64,000 bases of DNA from Desulfatirhabdium butyrativorans DSM 18734. Lineage in GTDB: Bacteria; Desulfobacterota; Desulfobacteria; Desulfobacterales; Desulfatirhabdiaceae. Every line of letters begins with the position of its first letter. Position 1 is the stretch's first letter. The notes beneath the pieces are model-generated. The model had not been told where the DNA came from, did no database searches, and saw nothing but the letters and a program-made list of their open reading frames with translations. Below are positions 48,138-58,235 of this stretch, one piece after another. The stretch is from assembly GCF_000429925.1 (NCBI RefSeq), contig NZ_AUCU01000008.1, positions 124,001-188,000 of the forward strand, given 5' to 3'. A program made the translations under genes and the position numbers.

Positions 48138-50807
48138 TCAAGGTTGTTTCAAAAACCGTCTTTTCACGAATTTCTCGATTTCCACAACCACGAAGATGAC
48201 GCAGGACAGGGCCAGGGTGATGCACAGTTCGGTGGCTGTGAGGGGCTGTGTCTTGAAAATGGGGTTCAGAAAAGGCACATAAATAGTCGCCAGTTGCATG
48301 ATCAAGGTGAAAACAACACTGAAAAACAGGAACCGGTTGGACATGACGCCCTGTTTGAACAGGGATTGGGTTTCCGAACGGATTGCCATGACATGGCCGA
48401 GCTGGGCCAGACAGAGTACCGTAAAGACCATCGTTTGCCAGTGAGCGTCTCCGACATGGATGGACCATGCCTGGCAGCCCAGCGTAATGCCGCCCATCAG
48501 AAGCCCCACCCAGACGGCATGGATTCCGAGGCCATGCGCGAAAATGCTTTCCTTCGGATGGCGGGGCGACCGTTTCATGATACCCTCTTCCGCAGGTTCC
48601 ATGGAGAGGGCCAGGGCGGGCAGACCGTCCGTGGCCAGGTTGATCCAGAGGATATGGATCGGCAGCAGGGGGATGGGCAAACCGAGAAAAGGGGCGAGAA
48701 ACAGGGTCCAGATTTCGCCGGAGTTTGACGTCATCAGGTATTTCACGAATTTCCGGATGTTGTCGTAAATTTTCCGGCCTTCGCGTACGGCCTTCAGGAT
48801 GGTGGCGAAGTTATCGTCCAGCAGGATCATGTCCGCCGCTTCCTTGGAGACGTCGGTTCCGGTAACCCCCATCGCCACGCCGATATCGGCGCTCTTCAGC
48901 GCGGGGGCGTCGTTGACCCCATCGCCCGTCATGGCGACAAACTGGCCTTTGTCCTGAAGTGCCTTGACGATCTTGAGCTTCTGCTCCGGCGCTACGCGCG
49001 CATACACCCGGATATGCTCGACCTTCTGTTCAAATGCCTCCATGGAAAGCGCTTCCAGCTCCCGGCCCGTCATGACGGCGTCCGAATCATCATCCATCAA
49101 TCCAATGCGCCGGGCAATGGATGACGCCGTGAGCGGATGATCTCCGGTAATCATGACCGGCCGGATGCCCGCTGCTTTGCAGAGGCCAACCGCTTCTCTG
49201 GCTTCTTCTCTCGGAGGATCGAGCAGCCCCACAAGACCGAGCAGGATCAACCCGCTTTCAGCCGCCTGCGGCCTCAGGGGTTCGGGCGGGGCGTCCCACT
49301 GCTTCATGCACAGACAAAGAACCCGCATGCCATCGCTGGCCATGGCCTCGTTGATGCGCTCGATCCCGGAATCGACGGGTTTCACGCCATCCCGTGTCCA
49401 TACGCCGCTCACTTGCGGCAGGAGGATATCCAGGGCGCCCTTGGTGAAGGAGATATAGGGAGGAGCTTCTTCGGGCCCCGTCGAAAGGCGTTTGTGCAAG
49501 GTGCTCATGCACTTGCGCTCGGAGTCGAACGGGATTTCGGCGATTCTCGGAAAGATGGCTTCCAGCTCTTTCCTGTCGAACCCATGACGGGCGGCAATGT
49601 CGTATAGGGCGATTTCCGTGGGATCGCCGATGAAACGATTGTCCTGGTCCAGTTGCGCATCGTTGCTCAAGGCGAGAGCGCTCATCAGATGTCGCCAGAC
49701 GGGGCTTTGGCTGGCGAGCCGTTCGATCGCATCGCCTGCCTGGATGTCTGCGGATTGGATCAGGGTTCCGTCCGCATAGATTTCATCGACGCTCATCTGG
49801 TTCATCGTGAGGGTTCCCGTTTTATCCGAGCAGATGAAGGTCACGGATCCAAGTGTCTCGACGGCCGGCAGCTTTCGAACCAGGGCGTTTTGAGCGACCA
49901 TGCGTTTGGCGCCCAGAGCGAGAGAAATGGTGATGACGGCAGGCAGTGCTTCCGGGATAGCGGCAACGGCGAGGGAAATGGCTGTGAGCAGCATCAGCAG
50001 GGGATCCACGCCCCGCAGGATGCCCGTAAGGAAAACGATTGCGCAGATGATCAGCACGGCAATGGCCAGCTTGCGCCCGAAGACGGCGAGCCTCTTTTGC
50101 AGCGGGGTTTTGATTTCTTCCTGTTCCTGGAGCATGCCGGCAATTTTGCCCAGTTCCGTGTCCATACCGGTTGCCGTTACGACACAACGGGCCCGCCCGT
50201 ATGTTGCAAAAGTGCCCCGATAGGCCATATTCTTTCGATCTCCCAGGGACAGGGCTTCATCGAGGGTCGGATCGGCATGTTTTTCGACGGGAACCGACTC
50301 TCCGGTCAATGCCGCCTCATCGACGCGCAGATTGGCCGCCTCCACGATGCGCATGTCTGCAGGAACGATTTTGCCGGCCTCCAGCAGCACGACATCGCCG
50401 GTGACGACTTCTCTGGCGGGAATCGTGGCCGGGCTGCCGCCGCGGATAACGGTTGCGGAGGCTCCCGCCATTTTCTGCAGGGCTTCCATCGCTTTTTCCG
50501 CCCGATATTCCTGGATGAAACCGATGGCGGCGTTCAGGATGAGGATGACGGCAATGGCGATCGTATCGGAAAGCTCGCCGATAAAGCCGGAGATGACAGC
50601 GGCGACCATCAGCACCAGAATCATGAAATCCTTGAACTGGTCGATGAACATCATGAATGGGGATTTCTGTTTCTTTTCGATCAGTTCATTCGGGCCTTGC
50701 CGCTCCAGCCGCAAGGATGCTTCCTGCTGGCTGATTCCCTGCGGCGTGGAGTTCATCAAGCGATAAATTTCTTCAATTTCTTTCTGATGCCAAATCGGTT
50801 CTTCCAT
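48138..50807 (-). CDS. Cation-transporting P-type ATPase (Ca2+/PMCA-like, type II)
   Basis: An 889-residue pump. Domain order is the N-terminal cation ATPase domain (about 1-60), actuator with [12 protein letters not shown]4 [20 protein letters not shown], phosphorylation site [12 protein letters not shown] (Asp328), hinge [20 protein letters not shown], and a six-helix C-terminal region with [16 protein letters not shown]. The order and the PEAL motif fit Ca2+ or Mn2+ transport of the PMR1/PacL group. ATG 50807 has GGAAGAG 3 nt upstream; frames farther upstream run into the hexanucleotide array and are not coding. Confidence 0.92.
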   Translation of the reverse strand: MEEPIWHQKEIEEIYRLMNSTPQGISQQEASLRLERQGPNELIEKKQKSPFMMFIDQFKDFMILVLMVAAVISGFIGELSDTIAIAVILILNAAIGFIQEYRAEKAMEALQKMAGASATVIRGGSPATIPAREVVTGDVVLLEAGKIVPADMRIVEAANLRVDEAALTGESVPVEKHADPTLDEALSLGDRKNMAYRGTFATYGRARCVVTATGMDTELGKIAGMLQEQEEIKTPLQKRLAVFGRKLAIAVLIICAIVFLTGILRGVDPLLMLLTAISLAVAAIPEALPAVITISLALGAKRMVAQNALVRKLPAVETLGSVTFICSDKTGTLTMNQMSVDEIYADGTLIQSADIQAGDAIERLASQSPVWRHLMSALALSNDAQLDQDNRFIGDPTEIALYDIAARHGFDRKELEAIFPRIAEIPFDSERKCMSTLHKRLSTGPEEAPPYISFTKGALDILLPQVSGVWTRDGVKPVDSGIERINEAMASDGMRVLCLCMKQWDAPPEPLRPQAAESGLILLGLVGLLDPPREEAREAVGLCKAAGIRPVMITGDHPLTASSIARRIGLMDDDSDAVMTGRELEALSMEAFEQKVEHIRVYARVAPEQKLKIVKALQDKGQFVAMTGDGVNDAPALKSADIGVAMGVTGTDVSKEAADMILLDDNFATILKAVREGRKIYDNIRKFVKYLMTSNSGEIWTLFLAPFLGLPIPLLPIHILWINLATDGLPALALSMEPAEEGIMKRSPRHPKESIFAHGLGIHAVWVGLLMGGITLGCQAWSIHVGDAHWQTMVFTVLCLAQLGHVMAIRSETQSLFKQGVMSNRFLFFSVVFTLIMQLATIYVPFLNPIFKTQPLTATELCITLALSCVIFVVVEIEKFVKRRFLKQP

Positions 50808-51345
50808 GTTCTCTTCCGGCTTGTATTGAAATGCCATTTCACAGAATAGCGGTGAATCCTTTTCGTAATCGTCGTCGCTATCGCTATCGTTGTCGTTGTC
50901 GCTATCGTTGTCGTTGTCGCTATCGTTGTCGCTATCGTTGTCGTAATCGTAGTCGTAATCGTAATCGAATTCCCGAAACCACAAACCGGGGCGGCGAAAT
51001 TTCCATCTCCTGGGAGAGTGTTCTCCGCAGTATCGCAAAACAGCCTTTTCGCCTTCCTGCGTTATGCGAAGAGCCAATTGCAAAACCAGCCTATTTTGTG
51101 CCTGAGCGATGCCAATGGGAAACGTACCACAGAAAGCCTCAGGCAGAAAAGAGAAATAGACGGAACGCATGGTTCCATGATCTCCGGCTTGTAATCCGCG
51201 GCCTTGATTGCCGATTGGAATTCTTTTACAGTTCAAACGCACAGATCAGCGCCCGATCCCCCTGCAATAAAATGTCCCATCGCAGGAAGCGCTTCCCGAA
51301 ATGTTTTCGGATTTTTTTCAGAACCCTTCATGTTTCGGAGCGAAG
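50808..51345. repeat. Hexanucleotide tandem array 50863-50967 in a 538-nt gap
   Basis: On the + strand TCG alternates with TAA, CTA, TTG, TAG or TCG triplets for 105 nt, i.e. about 17 six-base units. The other strand reads CGATTACGACAACGATAGC-type repeats. It lies 56 nt upstream of the ATPase start and would translate as Asp-Tyr/Asp-Asn/Asp-Ser if read with it. The rest of the gap (50968-51345) shows no clear gene; a short trace of GTGCCTGAGCG occurs at 51098. Confidence 0.85.
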
Positions 51346-53724
51346 ATGAAAGCGATCAGCAATCGATTGTTTACGGTATCATTCAGCCCGGAAACGGGAA
51401 AAATGGATATCCTGCGCCATGATGGCCGGATTCTTCTCAGGCAGGCTGCCACCCGGGCAAATGCGGGGAGGGGGAAGACATCGACGGCAGATGCGGTGTA
51501 TGCCCATACGGTTGCGCTCAACCATGTGAAGGATCGGTTTGGCAACGGAAAACAACTGATCCGGATTTCGAGGGATCGGACAACCATGCTCGATTTCCGG
51601 ATCACCGTCACCCTCTACGATGGGTTGAACGCCGTTTTCATCGATTCCGCCTGTCAAAACCCATCCGGAAAACCCGTCATCATCAGAAGCATCGAACCCG
51701 TCTGCGCCATTTCGGAAATCGGCGCATCCCTGCACTGGCCATCGGCTGAAACCGTCCTTACCAATGGCCCCATGTATTATGATGCCGGAACGATCCACCA
51801 TTTGGGCGATGACTTCAAGGAACCCCAGCCCTATGGCCCGATCAAGGGGGGCGCTCTGTCGCCGGAGTTTCCGTATCCATCCCCGAAGCGGATCAGGAGC
51901 TGGTGGCATGCGGGCCTGTTCGGCGGCTATCACCGGGAAGCGCTTGTTTGCGGCTTCATCGAAAATGCAACCGGTTTGGGCCAGATCGTTCTGGGCCAAA
52001 CCGGATCGGAAGACTTCTCGCTGTTTACCGAATCGGTCTTTGCCGAGGGCACTGAATTGGGCCCCGGCCAAATGATCTCGGCCGGGACATTCGTCTTCCA
52101 TGTTGGCCCGGACCCGTATGCCGCCCTGGAGGGATACGCCGATATTATGGGCATTGCCAACAATGCCCGCCATCATGCCATTGTCAACGGATGGTGCAGC
52201 TGGTTTTACACCTATGAATGGATTTCGGAAGAAGAGGTCCTCCGAAACGCTGTCTACGCTGCGCGTTATCTGAAACCCTTCGGTCTGGAATATGTCCAGA
52301 TCGATGAGGGATTTCAGCGCTATCATGGCGAATGGGAGGGCAACGAGCGCTTTCCGCATGGCATGAAGTGGCTTGCCGACCGGATCAAGGATTATGGCCT
52401 GAAACCGGGCATCTGGCTGGCGCCCTTCATCATTTCCGAACCGACGGAAGTGTTCCGGAAACATCCGGACTGGCTGCTGCAGAATGCCGAAGGTGAGCCC
52501 ATGCGTGTCGGGCCCTGGCCATCGGAAGAGAGCGAATGGGCAAGAAATGAAGTCCCGAAGCGATATTGCCTCGATATTTCACACCCCGAAGCGCAGAAAT
52601 GGTTTTACGACCTGTTCGATACCGTCGCCAACCGGTGGGGCTATGAAATGTTCAAAATCGATTTTGTGGCATGGTCCGTTCTTTCGGCACAGCGGTATCA
52701 TGATACCGCCTTTACGCCGGCCATGGCTTATCGAAAGGGAATGCAGATCATCCGGGACGCGATCGGCCCCCACAAACACATCAACGATTGCGGCCCCGGT
52801 CCGGTTACGGTGGGTTTGATCGACAGCATGCGCATCGAGCTGGATCAGAATTACGGTTTCTCCGAGGCCGCATGGAAACAATATTTCCTGGATGCTTCCA
52901 GCAGCGCCCCGGCTGCGGCAAAACGCTACGGTTTTCACCGAAGAACCTGGATCAATGACGCCGATCATGTGTGCATGCAATTGCTCCCCCTGCCGCAGGC
53001 CCAGGCGGCGGCCACCCTGATTGCACTCAGCGGGGGCAATGTCATCTCGGGAGATCGCCTGGCGGATCTCGATCCTTCAAGGCTCGAAATTCTGCGCAAG
53101 GTGTTTCCTTCCTGCGGGGAGGCGGCCCGGCCGATCGATCTGCTGGACAGTGACCGCCATACCATATTTGCGTTACGCATCCGGAAATCTTTCGGCGAGT
53201 GGACAGTCCTGGGCTGCTTCAACCCGAGCCTCACGGAGACGGTCCTGAAATCGATCCCGCTTGACCGGCTTGGATTGAGTCCGAAAAAAACCTTCATTGC
53301 CTACGATTTCTGGATGGAGCGGCTTTTTGGCGAAATTACCGGAAGCCTCGAATTGACTGTGCAGCCCGGAAGCGTCACCTTGCTGGCCCTGCATGAAAAG
53401 AAGGCTGTTCCCCAGGTGATTTCGACCGACAGGCATGTTCTGCAGGGTGCATTCGAGACGGAGGATGTCCGATGGATCGATGCCACCGGAACATTGCGGG
53501 GAATATCCGCCGGGGTGAGGGATTCTGCTTATAACGTAATGATTTATCAGCCTGAAGCGATCCAGTGGACGCAAGGGGGCCGGTCTCTGTACAGGGATTT
53601 TGACCATTACTCCGTCAAACCGGTCGGCTCCCATCTGCTTCGGGTCAGGCTGAAATTCAAGGAGATGGAGAAGATTCGCTGGGAAATCCCTTTCAATCGT
53701 AATTTCGGATTGGACGCGGCATGA
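51346..53724 (+). CDS. Glycoside hydrolase family 36 (alpha-galactosidase-like)
   Basis: A 792-residue enzyme. An N-terminal beta-sandwich (1-280) precedes a (beta/alpha)8 barrel with NGWCSWFYTYEWISEE, LEYVQIDEGFQ, GLKPGIWLAPFI and YEMFKIDFVAW, whose Asp (about 438) is the expected nucleophile. HINDCGPGPVTVGLIDSMRI follows. The C-terminus is a beta-domain. No signal peptide is seen, so it is probably cytoplasmic. ATG 51346 has GGAG nearby. The stop overlaps the next gene as ATGA. The substrate could be an alpha-galactoside such as raffinose or a galactinol-like compound. Confidence 0.88.
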   Translation: MKAISNRLFTVSFSPETGKMDILRHDGRILLRQAATRANAGRGKTSTADAVYAHTVALNHVKDRFGNGKQLIRISRDRTTMLDFRITVTLYDGLNAVFIDSACQNPSGKPVIIRSIEPVCAISEIGASLHWPSAETVLTNGPMYYDAGTIHHLGDDFKEPQPYGPIKGGALSPEFPYPSPKRIRSWWHAGLFGGYHREALVCGFIENATGLGQIVLGQTGSEDFSLFTESVFAEGTELGPGQMISAGTFVFHVGPDPYAALEGYADIMGIANNARHHAIVNGWCSWFYTYEWISEEEVLRNAVYAARYLKPFGLEYVQIDEGFQRYHGEWEGNERFPHGMKWLADRIKDYGLKPGIWLAPFIISEPTEVFRKHPDWLLQNAEGEPMRVGPWPSEESEWARNEVPKRYCLDISHPEAQKWFYDLFDTVANRWGYEMFKIDFVAWSVLSAQRYHDTAFTPAMAYRKGMQIIRDAIGPHKHINDCGPGPVTVGLIDSMRIELDQNYGFSEAAWKQYFLDASSSAPAAAKRYGFHRRTWINDADHVCMQLLPLPQAQAAATLIALSGGNVISGDRLADLDPSRLEILRKVFPSCGEAARPIDLLDSDRHTIFALRIRKSFGEWTVLGCFNPSLTETVLKSIPLDRLGLSPKKTFIAYDFWMERLFGEITGSLELTVQPGSVTLLALHEKKAVPQVISTDRHVLQGAFETEDVRWIDATGTLRGISAGVRDSAYNVMIYQPEAIQWTQGGRSLYRDFDHYSVKPVGSHLLRVRLKFKEMEKIRWEIPFNRNFGLDAA

Positions 53725-54047
53725 TCGAGCAACCCTTTGCCATTCCTTCCGCCATCTTTTTCATCCTTGCCGTACCGCTCATGCTCGGGCTTGTTCCAAG
53801 GAATCGGTACTACGGCGTTCGGACAGTCCGAACACTCTCGGATGACAAGATCTGGTATCGCACCAATCGAATTGCGGGTGGGGCGGTGATGCTCGCAAGC
53901 ATCATATACGGAGCTGTGGTCATGGTGATGCCCTATCACCGATCTTCGAGTGGCAATTTGGGGACGTGGGGCGTGCACCTTGCGGCGTTTGTCGTTCCGC
54001 TCGCGATTGGGCTGTGGGTGGCGGCACGGTCGGCAAGGGGCCGCTGA
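53721..54047 (+). CDS. SdpI/YhfL-family small membrane protein
   Basis: A 108-residue protein with about four hydrophobic segments and the SdpI-type core RYYGVRTVRTLSDDKIWYRT, then NRIAGG. SdpI of Bacillus gives immunity to the SdpC toxin, but most relatives have no known role. It overlaps the GH36 stop by 4 nt and is co-translated. Confidence 0.8.
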   Translation: MIEQPFAIPSAIFFILAVPLMLGLVPRNRYYGVRTVRTLSDDKIWYRTNRIAGGAVMLASIIYGAVVMVMPYHRSSSGNLGTWGVHLAAFVVPLAIGLWVAARSARGR

Positions 54048-54156
54048 CGCACAGGCAGGAACAGGCAACGCGTGATCCCCGGGGCATGGTGCCTGTGGCC
54101 GATACGCCCGATGTGCTGGCTGCCCCTGGGGCCAGACGAGCGGGATTCCGTCGCGC

Positions 54157-55065
54157 TCAGGGAAGTCGATCCACAACGAATCTTTCCGAGACTTGAGAGA
54201 CCTTGCTGGGAGAGACATTCAGGAATTCGGCGATTTTCGATGGTTCTTGCCCCTGCCGGATCAACTGATAGATCTGCAGGTCTTTGCCCGACAACCGGCT
54301 CAGGCGCGGGCTCCGGCGGGAGATGAAGGGTGATGTCACTTCTTTCAGGTTCGTTTCGATAATGTCGATACACATGGCTTGTGTCGGGGTAAGTCCGGTT
54401 GACTTCAATTTTTCGATATAGGGCAGAACAAAGTCCCGAACATTGGCAATGACATCCATTTCCACATCGATCAGATCCTGCCTGCGTTTTTCCGCAAGCC
54501 GCGCCAGCGCCCGATTCGATTCCTCCAGATTTTCGGAGGCTTTTTCCAAACGGGCCTCCTTTTCCCTCAGCTTCTGATTCAACCGATCCTGCTCCCCGAT
54601 TTGTTCCCGCAGTTTCTCGTTGATTCGCCGGATTTCATCGGTTCTTTCCTGAACCAGGGTTTCCAGATGGTTGTTGATGCGGTCAAGTTCCTGCTCCAGC
54701 CGGTGCTTGTGCAGCGCGATTTCAATAATGGGCTTGAAATAGTCCGGATGAAACGGTTTGGGGAGATAACCGTACGGCCCAAGCGCTTTGGCCCTCAGTG
54801 TATATTCATCGGATGGGTAGGCGGTCATGAAAATTACGGGAATGGGTCTGCTTTCCCGAATCATGGTCGCGGCCTCGATACCGTCCGTGCCATCGGGCAG
54901 TTTGATGTCCATCAGAATGAGATCGGGTTTGCAATCGAGCGCCATCGAAACGGCTTCTTTTCCGCCGGTGGCGATGCCAACAACCGCATATCCCATCGTT
55001 GTCAGGATTTCCTCGAGCTGGGTGGCGATAATGGCTTCATCATCCACAATCATCAGCCGAATCAT
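54157..55065 (-). CDS. Response regulator with coiled coil and LuxR-like C-terminus
   Basis: A 302-residue two-component protein. The receiver has Asp8/Asp9, phospho-acceptor Asp53 (LILMDIKLPDG) and Lys in LPKPF. A coiled coil of about 70 residues follows (HRLEQELDRINNHLETLVQE to LAEKRRQDL). The end resembles a LuxR helix-turn-helix (RLSGKDLQIYQLIRQGQEPS, then KIAEFLNVSPSKV), but it breaks off after SQVSERFVVDRLP. The recognition helix looks altered or frameshifted. No histidine kinase gene is adjacent. Confidence 0.82.
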   Translation of the reverse strand: MIRLMIVDDEAIIATQLEEILTTMGYAVVGIATGGKEAVSMALDCKPDLILMDIKLPDGTDGIEAATMIRESRPIPVIFMTAYPSDEYTLRAKALGPYGYLPKPFHPDYFKPIIEIALHKHRLEQELDRINNHLETLVQERTDEIRRINEKLREQIGEQDRLNQKLREKEARLEKASENLEESNRALARLAEKRRQDLIDVEMDVIANVRDFVLPYIEKLKSTGLTPTQAMCIDIIETNLKEVTSPFISRRSPRLSRLSGKDLQIYQLIRQGQEPSKIAEFLNVSPSKVSQVSERFVVDRLP

Positions 55066-55149
55066 GGCATCAAACCTCGCAGGTTGGTATCGGCCAAACA
55101 GGAAACCGGTTTTTCGGAATGGCGTACAGATCGGGGCACAGATGGAAAA

Positions 55150-56046
55150 TCATCTATGGGAAGGATTGGGTTGCTGGCAGTGGATGAAGATTTTGGTGGC
55201 CAGCTTGGCCGCCGTGAATTCCGAAACCTGGGTATGCGGAATTTTACTCAGCTCCGTGATGTCGGCGGCAACGACGTGCCGTTTTGCCCCGAGCTTCCGG
55301 ATGAGGGTGACGGCCTGGCGGTAGCTCAGCCCTCCTGGCTCGGGCGTTCCGACTCCCGGCATGACGGCCGGATCGAGGCCGTCCAGATCGAAGGTCAGGT
55401 AGACGTTTTCGGGCAATCGATCGATTGCCTCATCCATCCAGGCATCGTTGAACGGATCGATCCGGGAAGCAAAAAAGGGCTGCAAGCCTCGCTCCTGGAC
55501 ATAACGGTATTCTTCGGGAGAAAACGACCGGATACCGACCTGGGCGGTTTTCAGACCCATGTCTTCTACGACACGCCGCATGACGCAGGCATGATTCAAT
55601 GGGCTCCCGTTCCAGGTTTCCCGAAGATCGAGGTGGGCATCGATCTGAAGCACGCCAAGATTCGGCCAGATTTCGGCGGCTGCGCGAATCGGACCGATGG
55701 AAACCGCATGATCGCCTCCCAGGGAAAGCAGAAACCGCTTTTGTCGGAACACATCGAGGGCCTGCATGTACATCTGGGCAACGGCACAGACCGGATCGTC
55801 CGGATCGGGCCGGAAAGCATCGAGGGTATGGATGCCTGCCCGGCGCCAGTCCTGAAACGTTTCTTCATCCATCACTTCGAGCTGGGCGGAGGCTTCGAGC
55901 AGGTGAATCGGTCCTTCGACCGTTCCGGTGCCATAAGATACGGCATGCTCGTAACACAGCGGCAGAATCACGATCCCCGCATCTTCGATTCGGTCGACGC
56001 TGGCTCCTGCTTCCCCGAAGGATGGATGACCGTTTTTCGGTTTCAT
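55150..56046 (-). CDS. speB: Agmatinase (ureohydrolase)
   Basis: A 298-residue manganese enzyme that hydrolyses agmatine to putrescine and urea. Manganese-ligand motifs are GGDHAVS, DAHLDLRE and FDLDGLDPA. The N-terminal part (SYGTGTVEGPIHLLEAS) and the C-terminal ADITEL motif are typical. It is transcribed after the pyruvoyl arginine decarboxylase, 54 nt downstream, so arginine is converted to putrescine by an adjacent gene pair. Confidence 0.94.
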   Translation of the reverse strand: MKPKNGHPSFGEAGASVDRIEDAGIVILPLCYEHAVSYGTGTVEGPIHLLEASAQLEVMDEETFQDWRRAGIHTLDAFRPDPDDPVCAVAQMYMQALDVFRQKRFLLSLGGDHAVSIGPIRAAAEIWPNLGVLQIDAHLDLRETWNGSPLNHACVMRRVVEDMGLKTAQVGIRSFSPEEYRYVQERGLQPFFASRIDPFNDAWMDEAIDRLPENVYLTFDLDGLDPAVMPGVGTPEPGGLSYRQAVTLIRKLGAKRHVVAADITELSKIPHTQVSEFTAAKLATKIFIHCQQPNPSHR

Positions 56047-56100
56047 ATGTGCTTCCGATGCAACAATGTCCTGTCTCGATCAAAACTGCCGTCAATCCGT

Positions 56101-56646
56101 TTACATGACCAGAATGGCCGCCGCAAGAACCGTTGTCCACAGGTTTCCTTCGGCACCCAGTGCACCCTGACTGATATTGATGGACTTGACGATTTTGCCG
56201 GACATTTTGTAAACTTCCCGTCGTTCGTCATAGTCCTTGTCGGCATCGAACTCGATGCCAAGGGTGTTGGCCAGCATGGTGGCCGCCAGATCCTCCGCAT
56301 ATTCGCCGGCTTCGATTTCGGTTTGCCCGAAGCCGTGGTGTTCGGAAAGGTAGCCATATCGCCCTTTTTCGGCAGGCAGGGCCAGGCCGATGCTTGCAAC
56401 GATTCTTCTGCCCGGTTCGCATATCTGTTCTCTGGCCATGACACAGTGGGTGATTTCTCCCGGTTCCAGCAGATCGCTTCCCCTGTCAATATCGATGATA
56501 TTGCAGTAAGGCGGAAAAATGGAGGAAACGGTCACCAGGTTCAGGTGAGCGATACGGGCTTCCCGTAAGGCGTTCTCAAAAGAGGAAAGCTTTTCCTTGG
56601 CGATTCCTATTCCCCTGGTAAAGAACATATACCGTGGTACAGACAT
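56101..56646 (-). CDS. Pyruvoyl-dependent arginine decarboxylase
   Basis: A 181-residue PvlArgDC that makes agmatine. The proenzyme self-cleaves at a Ser-Ser bond in [14 protein letters not shown] (between Ser41 and Ser42), leaving a pyruvoyl group on the larger chain. [20 protein letters not shown] and [12 protein letters not shown] are family motifs. ATG 56646 has GGGAGGG 7 nt upstream. It is the first gene of the decarboxylase-agmatinase pair. Confidence 0.93.
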   Translation of the reverse strand: MSVPRYMFFTRGIGIAKEKLSSFENALREARIAHLNLVTVSSIFPPYCNIIDIDRGSDLLEPGEITHCVMAREQICEPGRRIVASIGLALPAEKGRYGYLSEHHGFGQTEIEAGEYAEDLAATMLANTLGIEFDADKDYDERREVYKMSGKIVKSINISQGALGAEGNLWTTVLAAAILVM

Positions 56647-56877
56647 TGATCGACCCTCCCAGCAGAAAAAATGCAGCCCCACCGGCTGTACACATATCGG
56701 CATCCGGATCGGACGCCAGAAAACCACGGAAAAATAATGGAAAACGAGCGGCATGTCAAAAAAAAACTGATTCGGATGAAAAACTCAGGCCGACTGACGG
56801 GGAACGGAGCCGGACAGGATCCATTCTTCATATGTGCGCGGATCAGAAAATCAACCTCCTGAAGTGGGATTACAACC

Positions 56878-57183
56878 GTGCGTATTCCTCTGGATTTGAG
56901 CCATCACTGTGTCGAAACCGCCATGAAACACCAGTTCGAAAAGCAACTCGGCCGTTATTTTTCCGATGCGGCAGCCCGAAATGAACTCGAACCGTTGCTG
57001 GACGCCATGAGTGATATACTGGCGACTTGGGACTTTCCCTATCTGAGATCCGCATTCCCGGCGCTTTCCGGAGGCGCTGCAACACCGGTATTTCTGGTGC
57101 TTCCGGAGGATGATTCGTCGCCCTTCCTCGAAGTTTCGGAGAAAAGGATCGATCCCCTGCTGCGCCATCCGGCACCTGTATAG
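56878..57183 (+). CDS. Hypothetical protein, about 100 residues
   Basis: A 101-residue frame begins at GTG 56878 with no strong ribosome site. The product (ETAMKHQFEKQLGRYFSDAA, then WDFPYLRSAFPALSGG) shows no family motif that I recognise. It lies between the arginine decarboxylase and the DUF6125-like gene, both on the other strand. It may be a real short gene or a chance frame. Confidence 0.4.
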   Translation: MRIPLDLSHHCVETAMKHQFEKQLGRYFSDAAARNELEPLLDAMSDILATWDFPYLRSAFPALSGGAATPVFLVLPEDDSSPFLEVSEKRIDPLLRHPAPV

Positions 57184-57219
57184 CGCTTGTGAACGGAAAA
57201 CCTCCGCTGCGAAACGGCG

Positions 57220-57978
57220 CTACTGCTTCTCCTGCAGCGTAAAGCGCCAACTGCAGTACCACTCTTGCGGATGGGCATCGGGCGGGCATCCAATGCATTC
57301 CGTTTGAATCCGGGAATCGATGGAACGGGCAAAACCGGTATATTCCACAAGACCGCCGGATTTGCAGGGGTAATCCTGCAGTCCTTTGCGTTTTCGCGCC
57401 GATTGCACACGGCAGTCGTTCATCTGGAACACCAGGCTGTTATCGTTTTCCCAAACGAAGGACTGCACGTTGATCCGGGCATAGAGCCGCAGGCCCAGAG
57501 CCTGTTGCAAGCCTTCCAGACCCGCGTTTTCCGGCAGGTGCAGCAAGCGCTTGATGGCCCAGGCTTCCACCGGAGAAAACCGGCCCCAGCAACTGTCGTT
57601 GCATCGTTTGGCATCATTCATACCATGCTGGAATTCGATGGCCTGAAACCACACCCCGTCATTGGCCAGCCAGTTTGCGGCAACGGCATCCAGAAGTCCG
57701 AGTATACGCTCTTTGGTCATATCGAGCAGCGCCTGTGGAATACCCTGCTGTACCGGGAAACCAAGCGTTTTCGAAAGCCGGTTCATCTGGATGGGGAGCC
57801 CCCGGTCAAAGGCCGTTCCGAGCGCTTCGAGAGCCTTTTCCTGGCCCATCTGATGCCATACCTCGTTGAACCACAATGCATAATGCACCACGATGCGATG
57901 CATGAAATCCACGACAAGACCCGCAAGTTCCTGGTTGTCCATCCGTTCGATGGGCGAAGTTGTGATAGCCTCTGGCAT
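57220..57978 (-). CDS. DUF6125-like cytosolic protein
   Basis: A 252-residue soluble protein. The cysteine-containing C-terminal segments VFQMNDCRVQSARKRKGLQD and TECIGCPPDAHPQEWYCSW match a family of uncharacterised proteins seen in Desulfobacterota. The cysteines could bind a metal or Fe-S cluster. Translation begins at ATG 57978, and ACAAGGGATC lies just upstream. Function unknown. Confidence 0.75.
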   Translation of the reverse strand: MPEAITTSPIERMDNQELAGLVVDFMHRIVVHYALWFNEVWHQMGQEKALEALGTAFDRGLPIQMNRLSKTLGFPVQQGIPQALLDMTKERILGLLDAVAANWLANDGVWFQAIEFQHGMNDAKRCNDSCWGRFSPVEAWAIKRLLHLPENAGLEGLQQALGLRLYARINVQSFVWENDNSLVFQMNDCRVQSARKRKGLQDYPCKSGGLVEYTGFARSIDSRIQTECIGCPPDAHPQEWYCSWRFTLQEKQ

Positions 57979-58033
57979 GATCCCTTGTCCTCTTTTTTAT
58001 CGTGAAAATACATCAGTGGTCATTGGTTAGCCT

Positions 58034-58061
58034 GTAGGGGCGACCGGCCGGTCGCCCCTAC
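58034..58061. repeat. GTAGGGGCGACC palindrome, 28 nt
   Basis: A copy with the CGGCCG centre, followed by CGAGTCCCTGCGAATGCCTT, the shared tail seen after other copies. The rest of the 257-nt gap (57979-58235) holds the related ACCGCATCTGCCGGAATGAC unit and no gene. Confidence 0.9.
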
Positions 58062-58235
58062 GAGTCCCTGCGAATGCCTTGGTCTGTATTACCGCATCTG
58101 CCGGAATGACGACCGAATTGTCATCTCCGGGGGCGGCGATACCGCCATGAGCATTTATATTACCCGGGGCGCGACGCTTCGCCCCCCTGCAACCGACCTT
58201 CAGGCTCCTGCCTGAAAACATCTTTCCGGTAGCGA

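Noticed and set aside
50863-50967. Hexanucleotide array as a CRISPR
   Set aside because: Units are 6 nt and contiguous, without 20-40 nt spacers, and no cas genes are nearby.
50808-51242. Asp-rich N-terminal extension of the P-type ATPase through the hexanucleotide array
   Set aside because: A good ribosome site precedes ATG 50807, which gives the normal family N-terminus; the upstream frame is a by-product of the repeat.
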